From: Anaeramoeba flamelloides
Taxonomy: Eukaryota; Metamonada; Anaeramoebidae
Direction of reading: 5' to 3'
Length of the DNA: 64,000 nucleotides
Assembly: GCA_027625915.1 (NCBI GenBank)
Contig: JANTQA010000033.1
Location: 1,612,001-1,676,000, forward strand
The notes beneath the pieces were generated by a model. That model was given only the letters and a program-made list of their open reading frames with translations. It was not told the origin of the DNA and ran no database searches. The position numbers were made by a program, and so were the translations under genes. Within the stretch, counting starts at the first letter, position 1; each line of letters opens with the position of its first letter. Below are positions 22,795-35,370 of this stretch, in pieces.

Positions 22795-24496
22795 TAAAAT
22801 AACTATTGAAATATCTTGACTGTGGATATTTAAAAACGATTTTTCAGTTAGGTTAATATATGTTATAATGGTTTGAATACCTTCGGATGGTTTTGATTGT
22901 ATTTTAGTGAATTTTAGTTTGGGTTTTGAAAAAAAAATAATTAAGAGATGAATTAAACTTTTGTAACTTGTTCTATATTATTAAAATTTTCCACTTAATT
23001 TTTGTGGTTAAAATCGGGTTTTGAACAAATTTTTTGAAAATATTTAGTTTTTAGGTTGTTAATTATTTTGGATTTTCTTACAATTTAGTTTTTAAAATAC
23101 TACTAATCAAAAAATAATCTTATTGATTCCCCCCCACAACTCGTTAAATCCCATTAAAAACTTCCATACCAATGAAAATAATCAAGATAAAATCTTCAAA
23201 AAAAACAAAAAAAATTCAATTTGCCGAATTTTGAAATTAGACCAATTTATTAATTAAGTTCAATGTGTTTTTTTAAAAATAAACCTCAAATCAAATTGGT
23301 AATAAGATTAGAGAATAATTTTTTTCAACAAATTTATAGTATTTTGTTCAATGTAAATAAAATTTTCCAAGATCGAAAAATAATAAAGAATTCCAAATTA
23401 GTACAACAGTTTTTTTGTTTGATCTCAAGTTATTTGAATAGATATTGAAATGTAAACTCCATTTCAGAATCATTGATCCATTAAAAATTAAATTTTGAAA
23501 ATTAATATTCCTATAAATTGAAGTTATCTATTATAATAAAAAAATTACTATTTTAGTATTTGGTTCTATAATCAATAAATAGATTTGTTTTTCGACTCAA
23601 AATACAATAAAAAAAATAAATAAAAATTGGGACATTTATTATGAAATTTAGTTTAAATAATCCTTGAATTGGAAATACCAAAAATAATTTTAATATTAGA
23701 ACGTAATCTGTAATTGAGTATTTTTCTTTATTGACTTGTAAACATTTTTTCTTTCAAAGTTCCTCAAAATAATTCCAAATATCAATTATTTTTTATAATT
23801 GACCATGAAAGAACAAATAAAAAAAAGTAGAATTATATATTTCATTAGAAAAGAATTGACATTGTATGGAGTAAATCTAATCAATATTTTTTCTAAAAAA
23901 TTGAAAAATTTAAAATCTTAAGAACCTATTTGAAAAAAAAATGCAATAATGTTCCTTTTGATCATCAATTGAAGATCAAAAAAAATTCTCATAGAAATCA
24001 AAATGATTTTTCTAAAATTCATTTTCACACTTTTAAATAAAATCACAATAGAATTACTCCTTTTTTCAAAGTGAATATCGATCTTGAAATAAAATAAAAA
24101 TCGAAAAACAATTAGGTTTCAAAAAAAATCGAAAAAAAAAAAAGCAATTAAAAAATGATTTCATTTTTGAAATTTCCAAAATAATTTTTTCTTCTTATAC
24201 CCATTCAACTCTTTTAAACACATAAATTTTTTTCATTTACTACACTTACTCCCCTTAGATTGGGAAATGGTTTATATTTTATGTTTTTAATTGAATTTTA
24301 ACTCAATAATAATTTTAACTTTGTAAAAATAAAATATTAAATGATTAATTTATTACTTTGATATTTTGAGTATTGAAAGTCTAAAAATGAAAAGTTAATA
24401 CTTTTCACAAAAAAAAAAAAAAAAAAAAAGAAATATTTTTAAAGATTTTTTTAAAAAATTATGTGATTTTATCATAAATAATAGTAAAATTTCTTC
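22795..24496. other. Gene-free AT-rich spacer
   Basis: I see no coding exon, repeat end or RNA signal here. A poly-A run lies at 24410-24429. Confidence 0.4.
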
Positions 24497-27400
24497 TTAA
24501 AAATTTTCGCCAATTGATTCTGAGTCATAATCTTTATTAATATCTGAACTATCGTTAGAATCTTCGACCTCTTCAACAATTTCAAAAAATCCTAATCTTT
24601 GAGCATCTATTTTAATTTATTTTTTTTTGTAATTGGTTAGGTTTTGTATTTATGATTAGATTAGAAAAAAAAAAAATTAAATAATTGAAAAAAAAAAAAG
24701 TAAAGTGGTAAAATTAAGAAACAACAATAAAATCTAATTTCATAAACTTGTTCTATTTTGGGATCTTTTCACTTAAAAATTATTTTGATCCAAATTAATA
24801 CAACAATTTTGAAGTAATAAAAAAATAACACCAAATGAAATGAAATAAAATAAAACCATATGAAATAAAACAAAACAAAACTAAATAAAACAAAACAAAG
24901 CAGAGAAAAATAAAATGAAATGAAAGAAATGTCTTACATCCAGAACCTAAATCATGACCTTGTATTGTATAATCAATTTCCAAATCGTAATTTTTAGAAC
25001 AATATTGAGGTTTTGAAAACCCATCATTATCTAAAAATTTTTCGGTTTCAGTTAATAGTTCTTCTTGGAAGTCATTCCATAATTTAATATTTTCAATATA
25101 TAAACGTAGAAAAACGTCAGGTTCTAATAAGGCTATTTGTAATCTTAACAAATTCGAAAACAAGATCAAATATGAAAAGTTTGGAGGGGTTGGTTCATTT
25201 CTTTTTTTGGATTTATAATATTCCTTTATTAAACGTTCTACAAATTGATTCTCTTGAATTATACATTTCAATGCTTCTTCATTTTGAATTTTTAGAACGC
25301 AGTCAAATATTTTATAAAACAATTCATGGAAAATATTATTTTCTCGAAATAAGAAAAACCAATTTACTAGGATTTTCCAAAATTCTTTGGATCCTTGTGA
25401 GAATATTAGCTGGATATCCTCTTGTTGTTTTTCTTCATCTAAAAATGCATTGTCATCTTCTGGCTCTGGTTGGCTCTGTTCTTCGGAATCTTCGTTGTTT
25501 TGTCTTTCTTCTTCTTCATATTTTTTATCTGTAATATATTCGTTTCTTTTAATAGTCCGATCAAAGAGAAATGATACAACTTGAATTAACATAATCCTAC
25601 GTGGTCCTAAAGATCTTGACGAAGTATGTGTTTGCCCTCCTTTTTGATTTGAATTATTATTATTTTCATTATTATTATTGTTGTTTTGATTAACATGGTT
25701 GTTATTTTGATTATCATTGTTGTTTTGATTATTATTGTTATTTTTTCTTTTTTTTTTATTTCTTTTTTTTTTGCTGCCCCTTTTTTTTCTTTTTGTTTTG
25801 TTGGTTTTTATATTTTTTTTTTTGTTATTTTGTAACTGTTTTCTTTTTTCTTTTTGCAATTTAAGATATTTCTTTTCATCATTTTCAATCGATTCAAATA
25901 TTTTTTTTAAATTTGGTAATACGTTGTCCAATATTTGATCAAAAATAAATGCTATTCTATTTTCTAATAATTGTGGTCCTAAAAAGATATTACTAAAATC
26001 ATATAAAATTTCTTGGCTTTTTTCTAAAATGTGAGTAAGTATCCTCAAATATTCTTTTTGTTGAGACTTGGTAATTTCATCAACAGCATCAGTGCTAGTT
26101 ATAAAGGTAAAAATATCTTTCATAAATTCCGGATCATCAAACGTGTTTTCAAGCAAATAATTCGTAAAATCAACAGTGCAAATCACATCAAATAAACAAA
26201 TAATAAAATCAGAGATATTCGTTATTACTATTTGATCTATTTATTTTTCATGAAAATTTAGAATTAGACAAAAATGTTTTTGTTTTGGAATTTAATATGT
26301 TTTTTTTTTTTTTTTTTTCAAGAATAAATAAATGGGGTTTATTATGTTTTTGTTTTTTAGAGAAAAGAAAAGAAATCAATTTAAGGAAAAAATTTTGTGG
26401 GGATTAATTTTTAATAATTTTCCAGTCAAGTATAAAAAAAAATAAAAATACACAAAAAGTAACAAAACTCTTTTTTTAAAGTGAAGAATTTTTTTTTTTA
26501 AAATAGAAACCTATTTATTGAAAAAAATTTGTGAAAAATTGAATTTTGGAAACAAAATTGTTTAACAAAACAACAATTATGAAATAAACAATTTGTTTTT
26601 TGAATGCACATTATTATTCTTTATTACAATATTAATCTAATAGTTTTTACCATTGATTCGTTTTCTTCTTTCTTTGATTTGTTAAAAATGTTTAATTTAA
26701 AAACGTTATAACACATGTTTTCCTGAATAAAAAAAAAAAGTAAAAAATAAGATAAAATGTGAAAAAAAAAAAAAAAAAAGTGAACTCTTTTTTGATAATA
26801 ACTTAATTTTTATTCTTTAGATTTAAATTTTAGTTTATATGCAGTATATCTTTTAATTTCATTTTATATTTGTTTAATTTTGATTAGAATTGGTTTTTGT
26901 AATTTTTTGTTTTTTTATCTTTTGGTCACTAATCATTCTTTTATTCTTCATTTAACTTGATTGTTCATAATATTAATAATTAATCAAGAAATATGAGGAA
27001 GAAAAAAAGTAACTTGTTTCCATGGATGTAATTATAAATATTTTAAAAGATGACAAATCAAGTTCTAATACAAATAACCAATGAAATAAGTTTTTATCAG
27101 ATATAATACATTATTATATTTTTTTTATCATATAAGAAAAAGATAAACAAATGAAAAAAATTTCTAAACTATTTTAAAAAAAGCAGATTCAAATTTATTT
27201 TTAAAATATCTTTTTTTTACTCAATTCTAATTTTACTGTTGAAATATTCAAAATTGTTATTCATCATATATTGATTCTTCTTAATAATAATCCATTTGTT
27301 TGTTAACACGGAATTACATAAATAAAAGAAATGAAAGTTTCTGATCTCTATTTAATATGATATAATTCAAGTGTGAAAATGGGTGGTTATTTTTTTCTTT

Positions 27401-30400
27401 TTTTTGATCATAAAAATTGTTTTCCCAAAGATGTTTATTCTCGACGAAATTTCCAATAGAATGAAAAACCAATAACTCTATTTTGTTATAAAAAATCGTT
27501 TTTGGATCATGTGCCATATTTCCAGTTTTTTATTGGAATTTGTCGTTTCTCGTTTTAAGTATTAAAGAAATGTGTTTTTTTTTTTTTCATTTTTTTGAAA
27601 ACATTTTAATAAACATATTTTGAAAAAAATACAACAGGTACTTATTTAATCAGTATTAATATTTCTCTTATTTTGATATTACCGATTAACGAATAGATCC
27701 ACCAATAAAGAGGTTTTTATATAAAAAGTAAAAAAAAAATGTCTCACTTTTTATGGAAATACCCTAGACGTATGCGTAAGATTTAGGACATAGGATAATT
27801 TGAATTTTTTTTTTTTAACACACTTTCCTCTAATCAGTTATTATATCTGTATAATTTTTAGTATAGAGAATAAATTTGATAATTTGCTTAAATTTATTTT
27901 GGCACAATGTTAAAAATTATAGAGATATTTTTCTGATGGATTTTGATTGTCTTATCATCTGAATTTCAGGTGATAAAGGTAAACCAGACGTTTATAACAG
28001 TTGTTTTTTTTTTATTTGGCACAATTTTCAAATTTATTGTATTAAAAATTAAAGTTTTTACTTTACCCATTTTTTTTTAAATTTAAAAAATTATTGAACA
28101 TTGATTTTTTTCCTTTAAAAAGTGAGTAACTAAAAGTTCAGGTGTTGGCCATTAGTTTTTCCAGAATTTAAAAGAATCGAGTAAAAGTGAAAGATTTTAC
28201 TCTATTCTTTTAAATTCTGGAAAAGCTAGGCACTCTATGGTACTATACGGTACTTCCCAAATCCTAGATTTTTATTTAGAGAGATGTTTTTGAACCAAGT
28301 GAGAGTGAAAGTTGATAAATTCTTCCAAGAATCAGATCTATTCGATAAATTGATAGAGAATTTTGTTTCAATTCTCATTCAGAATCGATTTTTATAATAG
28401 TCAAAAAAATAGTCTAATCGGTCAGGTGATTTCTTCAAAGAATTAGTGGTTCAATGAAGCATAATCAGGATTTTTAATTAAAATTCCGCACCATGGTGAT
28501 TTTTGTAACTTTTTGAGAATGTGATAAACAATCAGAAATAATGTGGTTAAGGGGAACCGAACCCACGTACATTCAGATTGTAACTCTAATAAAAAAAACT
28601 TTTTTTATAACATCTATAAAAAATTTTTTATAACGAAATTTCCTTTTATATGATGATTTTTTCTATATTTTTTGAAAATATATTCTTATAACGGGCTTAA
28701 AACATGTTAGTAATTTTATAACACATTTTATAACAAATATTTATGTTATAAAAGTTGTTATGATAAAATTTTATAACATTTAAAAAGTTTATAACAGCTT
28801 TACAACACGTTTATAACATGTTATAAAAATCTTTTTTTTATTAGGGAAACAGGACCTATTACAACTGGTCCATTATTGGTTATATAAAAATTATTATAAT
28901 AAAGTGATTTTAAAGTTTAGGCAAAATAAATATAAAAGAAAAAAAAATTAAAAATAAAAAATAAAAAAAAAATAAATAAAAAATATTTACCTTTAGAGCC
29001 TTTAATTTGGTGGAATAATCCTTTAATAAAATGGAATTCATTGCATCCTAAAGATTTAAACAACTCAACTTTTAATTTATAAAAATTTGATTCTAATTGT
29101 TTTTGTGGCATAGTATAAGAAAAAAATTTGATTAGGCAATTGGAGATACTTTGATTATATGTGTAATGTGTGAAATTATGAAATAATTCCAATGAATTTT
29201 CAGACATCATTTCATACATTCTCAATGGATTAAAAGCTAATAAAATGTCAAATAGACTTTCAAAATGAAACAAACTTCCTTTTGAATATGGTTTTAATGT
29301 TTCGAATAATTGTTTACCTATTATTAAGAAAAATAAATATTTAAATAAAAAAAATAAATAAATGATTTTAATAGATACTGTAATGGGTAAAAAACACCCT
29401 TTTTAATTTATTTATAGAGAACCATTCTTAATGAATCGTTCAATTCAATATTTGTTATAAAAAAAAAAAAAAACTAAAGAAAATAAAATGCAGAAATTTC
29501 CCAAAATCATACTATTGAAGGTCTTTTTATTGTTGGAATAAAAAACAACAACTGGGAATTTTCATTGAAGATTTGAAGATAAACAATTTTAAAAATTCTG
29601 AATCAATCTAAAAAGTAAAAAAAGAAAACGAAAAAATTTCATACTTTATCAAAATCAAATAAAACATCTAGACTACTTTTATAAATTGAATTTATTGATT
29701 AGTTTTAATTTTTAATTGTATCTTGTTTTACATCTACTAACAACATACTAAATTAATAAATACTGTTGTCATAAAGTAGAGATCCATTAAAACAATTTTA
29801 TAAATGAAAATTCTCTGTGAAAGCATTTATAGTGGATTTTTCTGATTATTTGGAGGTGTTAAATATATGTTTAAATTTAATTTGCTATATTTTTCGGTGA
29901 AGTAAAATTCTTCATTTTTCCCAAATTTTTCTTTTTATTTTTTTGTTTTCTTTTAAAATAGAAAAATATTTTCCTTTTCATACTTTCTATTCATTTAAAA
30001 ACCAACTAAAATTCTCAAAGTTAATTCAAAAAACATAAATTTTGAGAAAAAATGAAAAAAATATTCAATGAAAAAGAAAAAGTTAAATGAAAATGTGTAA
30101 ATTTGGAGGAAAAAAAATGGATAAAAAAAGTTCAAAATTCAAAAAAATGTCTAGAATGTTGGTTTTTTGTTAATTTTTTGAAGAGTTTTTCTCTCCTTGA
30201 TCGATCTATTCTCAAACGAAAATGAAAAGTAAAAATTATGTATCAAAACTCTTAATTGAAATGTGTTCCTTAGGAAACTTATTTTTATCATTTTTCCAAC
30301 CTTAAAAAAAATTATAAATTTTTGAAATTTTTTTTTTTGAAATAGTTAGGTTAATTAAAAAAAAATATTTTGTGATCTTTTTAATAAAAAAACAATCGTC

Positions 30401-32379
30401 TATTTTTGGAATTTTTGTTAGGTAATTAATTTCTTGGAATTTCTGTTCCGTAATTCATATTCTGTAAAAAGGTTATCTAAAAATACTTGTCTGATCTTGA
30501 AAATTTAAACAAAAAGATCATATTTTGATATTTATGTTCTTTAATTCATTTAGCAAAAAGATTTTGTAAAAAGACTACTGATCTTTAAAATTTAAACAAA
30601 AAAATCTATTCTGAAATTTATTTTAATTCATTTTATGTAAACACATAAACACAAAAACCCTATTATTTGGAGATGGTTTTCTGGTTAGGTTTGTCATTTT
30701 GGTGAATAAATTCCAAATATTTTGAGAACATTTTTACACTTACTGTTATTTGAGGAATAATTGGGAAAAATTTTCTCTACTTATTTCCTATTTTTCTTTT
30801 CCATATAGAGAATTTCAAAGAAATAGATTGTAATTGGGAGATTTATTTATTTATCTGGAAACTTTTTTGTTGCCATGCATTGGTATGTTTTGGAATCCTT
30901 TGGGGGGGGCTAAGAATCCGAAATGAATTACAGATTTAATGATAATTGAAAAAAGGAAAATCAGTTGAAATTTTATCTCATTTAAATTTCAAATACCCGC
31001 AATTTATGAAACATTATTTAATAATTTTGGTGAGTAATTTAAAGTGAAAAATGTGGAGATTTCGAGACTAAGAATTTCGGATAATTAATGAGTCAAGTAA
31101 AAAAAGTGTAAATTTTCATAAACAAGTAAAAGAATTTTTGTTGTTTGAAAAAAAAAAAAAGAAAATAAGAAAAAATAGAATATGTGAACTTACAAATTGT
31201 ATCAAAATGAGTCTCTATCAATCTTGTTGTAGACGAAGTGTTTTTTGATAATAAAATGGTAACTTTATAAGATCTTCTAATTGCTAAGGTTTCTTTTTCT
31301 TTCTCCATTTTGGTTTGTTCTTCTTTGTTTTGTTCTTTTTCTTTTTCTTTTTCTTTTTCTTTTTCATTCTCTTTTTCCTTTTCTTTTTCTTTTTCTTTTT
31401 CTTTTTCTTTTTCGTTTTCATTCTCTTTTTCTTTTTCATTTTCATTCTCTTTTTTTGTTCCATCTAATTTCGATGCATAATCCGCCAATTCAAGATCTAA
31501 TTCACGAGGTGTATAAAGTCCAAAGGGTTTGTTTTTATCATTTTTTTCTGTTTTTTCTTCTTTTGTAATTTTTTCCAGTTTTTCAAGTGGAACCCTTGAA
31601 ATAAAATTGAGAAACACTTGAAATGGGACTAATATATTTGACAAATAAGAGAAATTTTAAAACAAATACAAAGGTTTTTGATTCAAAAATTAAAATCATA
31701 AAAAAATTAAAAAAAAATTGCTTTGTTTAAAATCCTGTAGAGATTCGAAAAACAATAAAAAAAAAAAATAAAAAAAAAAACTTGTCAAACCTTTGTGCGA
31801 CAAAAAGGAAGAAACAGACTGGGCAAGGTAAGTGTTTTTCATATCTAAAAATTCTGCAAGCACATCAGCAGTTGAGTTTAGTTTTTCTTGGTTTGTTTTG
31901 TTTATTGTTTCACCTGTCTCCCAAGCTGGGAAATCAAGTTTAAGTTGGTTTGAAGTAAAATTGTCTTCTTGGTTTAAATTTGTTGAGCTAATGACATTAT
32001 TATTGTCATTTGAGAAATTGCTTAAAAAAGGAAGGTTGTCATCAACATCATCATCGTCTTCGTCGTATTCATCGAACATCCCGAAATCGTCGTCACTTGA
32101 TGTTTCGGATGAAGTATCATCAAAATAATCATGATCTTCTTGGGTTCCTTCTTCAATTGAAAACTGTTGTTTTTTTTTTTTTTTTTTTTTTGTGTGGTTT
32201 GAAATTAACAATAGGAAGAGGTTAGGGTGGGTTTTTATTAAAGCCACAACAATGTGTGTAAATTGGAATTTTGAATTATTAAGGTTTTTTTTTTGTTAAA
32301 AATATAAAAAACAAAGCTAAATGATAAAAAGAATTGGAAAAAAAAATTGAAAACAAACTCCAAAATTAGTACCACTCAT
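24497..32379 (-). CDS. SAPS-family PP6/SIT4-associated phosphatase subunit, 6 exons
   Basis: SAPS proteins are regulatory subunits of PP6/Sit4-type phosphatases. Exons in transcription order: 32379-32359 (tentative, MSGTNFG), 32163-31791, 31628-31194, 29317-28991, 26227-24938 and 24606-24497. All borders are GT-AG, phases agree and the total is 851 residues. SAPS-like blocks: LAEFLDMKNTYLAQSVSSFL then FISRVP (cf. QNxKLIxFLxxPxVLxxLVxY), RRSYKVTILLS (cf. RYPYVAxEIL), ITNISDFIICLFDVI, LGPRRIMLIQVVSFLF (cf. LGNTRLxVIKLIAxLL), then FWKILVNWFFLFRENNIFHELF and LWNDFQEELLTETE. Inserts are an acidic N-terminal stretch, a KEKE tract in exon 3 and a Lys/Asn-rich linker in exon 5; the tail is acidic. 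Introns of 1876 and 2763 bp hold repeats. Family assignment rests on my memory of the motif order. The first exon is the weakest part. Confidence 0.75.
28157..28224. repeat. Dispersed hairpin TTTTCCAGAATTTAAAAGAATNGAG
   Basis: Two 30-nt arms (28157-28186 and 28195-28224) pair with about one mismatch around an 8-nt loop. Related hairpins lie near 635-703, 40250-40345 and 50275-50340, often beside a CCATAGAGT motif. This copy lies inside intron 4 of the SAPS gene. Its nature is unknown; a short fold-back element is the simplest reading. Confidence 0.5.
28543..28589 (-). pseudogene. tRNA-like 3' half (Val-type anticodon loop), truncated
   Basis: Read on the minus strand, 28589 to 28543 gives a 5-bp anticodon stem with loop GTTACAA (anticodon TAC), a 6-nt variable region, a T-arm with a near-consensus B box (GGTTCGGTTCC), and a 7-nt 3' acceptor strand TAACCAC followed by A. 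One T-stem pair is mismatched. The D-arm and 5' acceptor strand are missing; instead, the TTATAAC element begins right at the anticodon stem. It may be a broken tRNA or a tRNA-derived SINE piece, or chance. Confidence 0.28.
28588..28843. mobile_element. ~256-bp MITE with TTATAAC iterons
   Basis: The ends are inverted (CTAATAAAAAAAACTTTTTTT on the left, its near complement on the right). Inside are about ten copies of TTATAAC or its reverse GTTATAA, in both orientations. It lies in intron 4 of the SAPS gene and abuts the tRNA-like half. No coding capacity. Confidence 0.55.
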
Positions 32380-32904
32380 TATAAAATATAAAACTCAACC
32401 TACGATGTCGCAACAAAAAATAAAAAACAATTTATTTTTGGATAAAAAGTAGAAAGAAAAAAAAATGATAATCATTTTATGATACTTTTCTATTGAATTA
32501 AATAATACCAAAGTTTCTGTTGATAACAATTGTTGTTCTTATTTTTTGTTTTTAAAGGTTGCGTACTGGTATAGATATGTACCTCAAATTTAAAGTCTCT
32601 CATACTTTAGAGTAAATCATCTTTGGTGTTATATGGTCCAAATGACTCTAACAATCCTATCGGCCATTTTCACAAGAAGATGGTGGCTTTAAAATATTCC
32701 CTGTAATAATAAAAGTATAAATTTGAGTGTTTTTGATAAATCTTGGTATGATTGGGGAAAAAAACTAAAACTAAAATTGGATAATGAATTTGCTGTCGTA
32801 AGAAAAATTCAAATCTTTAATCCCATTTAGTTCATTTTGGTTTCTTATTCTTTTAGAAATATCTGAAATACCAACTTTTTAAGTTTTGTCAAATATGTGT
32901 TTCT
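32380..32904. other. Upstream of the SAPS gene
   Basis: No exon can be supported. The segment 32550-32700 is less AT-rich than its surroundings and could hold a regulatory region or an unrecognised exon. Confidence 0.3.
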
Positions 32905-34612
32905 CTAAAAGGATTAGTATGTAAAAAGTAGAAGTCTAAGATCAAAATATGTTGCTATTGGGTTGAAATCACAATAGTGAACCATTGTTCAAATGCCTCT
33001 AAAAAATCAAGTAGTAAAATAGACTAATTATTAATCTCCTCAATTAAAAATGATACTTTATATCAGTTAAAAACCCCATATTTTTCGAAAAAATTCTGCA
33101 TTTCTTCTCACATTTAAAGCACGAATTATTAATACCAAGAATCCAAAGTTACAAAATATCTTTCTTAAATTTGTCTCGAAATGTAGATTAGTTGTTAAAA
33201 AATTCAATTTTTTAACAAAAATTAAATTATTAACGAATAGATTACTTTGATGAAAATATTAAAAATATGTTGATGTTACAATTAGTTTTATAAAAAGGAA
33301 ACAAAATTAATCAGTATTTGGGTTTTTATGTTGATGATTATTATTGAGTTTTCTTTGAAATTAAAAAAGTGTAAAAATAATACTACAATTATTTTCCAAT
33401 TAAAAAAATAAAATATTTATAGTTCAGATCCTAATATATTTTTCTAATAGATATAAGTTGAAGTAAAGCCAAAGATCTTTACAACAATCTTTTAGAAATG
33501 GTATTTTTAGACAATAAATTAAACTTGCTTAGATAATTCCAAGACAAAATTTTTACTCTGCTAATTTGATTGTAACAGTTAAAATTAATATTAATTCAGG
33601 AAATTGAAATAAAAAGTTTCGTCTATTAATTGGAAAATAAGAGTAATGTCAAAATAAAGCTAGAAGAAAAATTTAATATACGTTTCAAAATAAAAAGCGT
33701 GTTTTTTTGTGAGAGAAGACCTATACATCAACCGGTCAAAGAAACCGACAATAAACTCTAATTAAATATGTGTTGATTTCTTTAAGTTCTATTATTTAAA
33801 AAGAAATTCTAAAAATGAAGGATCTAATTGAAAAATATATATTAAAAAATAGAGTAAAATTTTCTAAAGTTTTTAATTATGAAAGAAACCATAAATTTTA
33901 AAAAAATTGAGAATATAATGAAAATATTTTCAACAATTTTCACAAAATACTTAATTTAAATTTTTATGAAAATATCAAGATGTTTACAGTCAGTTCCACT
34001 TTTAAGGCACAAACTTTATGGGAAATTTAGGACACAAAAAAAATCTCAAATTTAGTTACAAAATTCAAATTCTAGTAAAATAAATTGTAAAAAAAAAAAT
34101 TACAAATTTTGTTCCTTATTTGAGATTTTTATTGTGCCTTAAATTTCGTTGAAAGTTTGTGCCATAAAAGTGGAACTGACTGTACTTTCAAAATTGATTT
34201 GAACTTTGGTATACTATTTGGTTAGTAAAATTAGATGTTACCTTGTAACCAGAAGAAAAAAACGCACAGATAATATTTTGAAAGCACCGATTATAGTCTT
34301 GTGCACGCAGTTATTTTGATTACCGTAGTTACTTATTGTAAGTTCTTAATAGGAATTATTAAATATTGGAATATTATTATTTTTATTTTCTATTTTAGTA
34401 AAGGAATTAAAAAAAAAAATTACAAATGAAACTTTTTAATTGTGATCATTAGTAAAAAATGTAATAATTTATTTTGAAATAATATTTATAATAGATTTTT
34501 TAGAGTTACAGAAACGATGTGAACGATGGAATACTAAAATCATTTGCACCCATTTACAACATACTTTGATTATAGAAAAATCTAAGATGAACAAATCCTT
34601 AAATACTAATAA
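32905..34612. repeat. TTAGC-family palindromic element, diverged
   Basis: The left part carries GGATTAGTATG, ATCAAAATATGTTG, CTCTAAAAAATC and AATTAAAAATGAT. The right part ends ACAACATACTTTGATTATAG, AAATCTAAGATG, ATCCTTAA. The same blocks occur at 36650-37665 and at 41840-43360. The 198-bp element at 33987-34182 is inserted in it. The boundaries are approximate. Confidence 0.45.
33987..34182. mobile_element. 198-bp palindromic MITE with GGCACAAA iterons, copy 1
   Basis: Flanked by TA at 33985-33986 and 34183-34184. The ends are CAGTCAGTTCCACTTTTAAG and its complement. Each ~85-bp arm has repeated AAGGCACAAA-like units. CAGT ends with a TA target are typical of Tc1/mariner-type MITEs; that class assignment is inferred. 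Confidence 0.75.
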
Positions 34613-35366
34613 TCATCCAAGCAGATAAGATTCATTCACAAAAGTAATTGAAGAGATGTATAATTATTGTTTTTTTTTCTTTTTGCCTAGAATAAAACCC
34701 AAATCTTTTTATCCAAAAGTAAAGTAAACTAAACAAGAAGACGATTTTCAATACAAAGCCAATTATTATATTATTTTATTTTGTTTATGGATGATTATTG
34801 AAAGGATCCTTTCTGAAAAAAGAACCTTCTTGGTTATTTAAAGTTGAATGTCAGATTTAAACTTGTTGAAAAATAAAGTCAATAAAATGATCCTTTAATG
34901 TTCCAAAATTGTTAAAGAAAAACAAATTTAAAGTTAAATTGTTTAATTGTTTAAATCAGTTATAAAAAGGTACCTATTCAAGAATTTAAAGTTATTGGTT
35001 ATTTAGAAAATTCTTTAATTCTTATGTGATTTTATAAAAGTTGAACAAAATATTTTTTTTCTTTTTCAAATAAGGGATTCATGTAACACAAGAGATTAAT
35101 TTAGAATAAAAATATGCTCTAATTCGATTTAACGGATATATTTAACATCGCTCATATGACTTTAGTAAAACAACTAAAAATTCATTGTGCACTAATATTG
35201 ATAATAGATTTTTTATAGATCACAATAAAAAATTTTCATTTTTGAATTTTTTTTTTTAATTCCTTTTCCAAATTTTAAAAAAAAAAAAAAAAATAAAATA
35301 AAAGTGTTCCATTATTTAATAATTCATTTGAAAGAACTTCCAAAAAGTAACTATATATTCAATTGT
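34613..35366. other. Gene-free AT-rich spacer
   Basis: No exon is seen. Some sequence near 35195-35320 resembles the inner parts of the TTAGC family. Confidence 0.3.
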
Positions 35367-35370
35367 TTAA

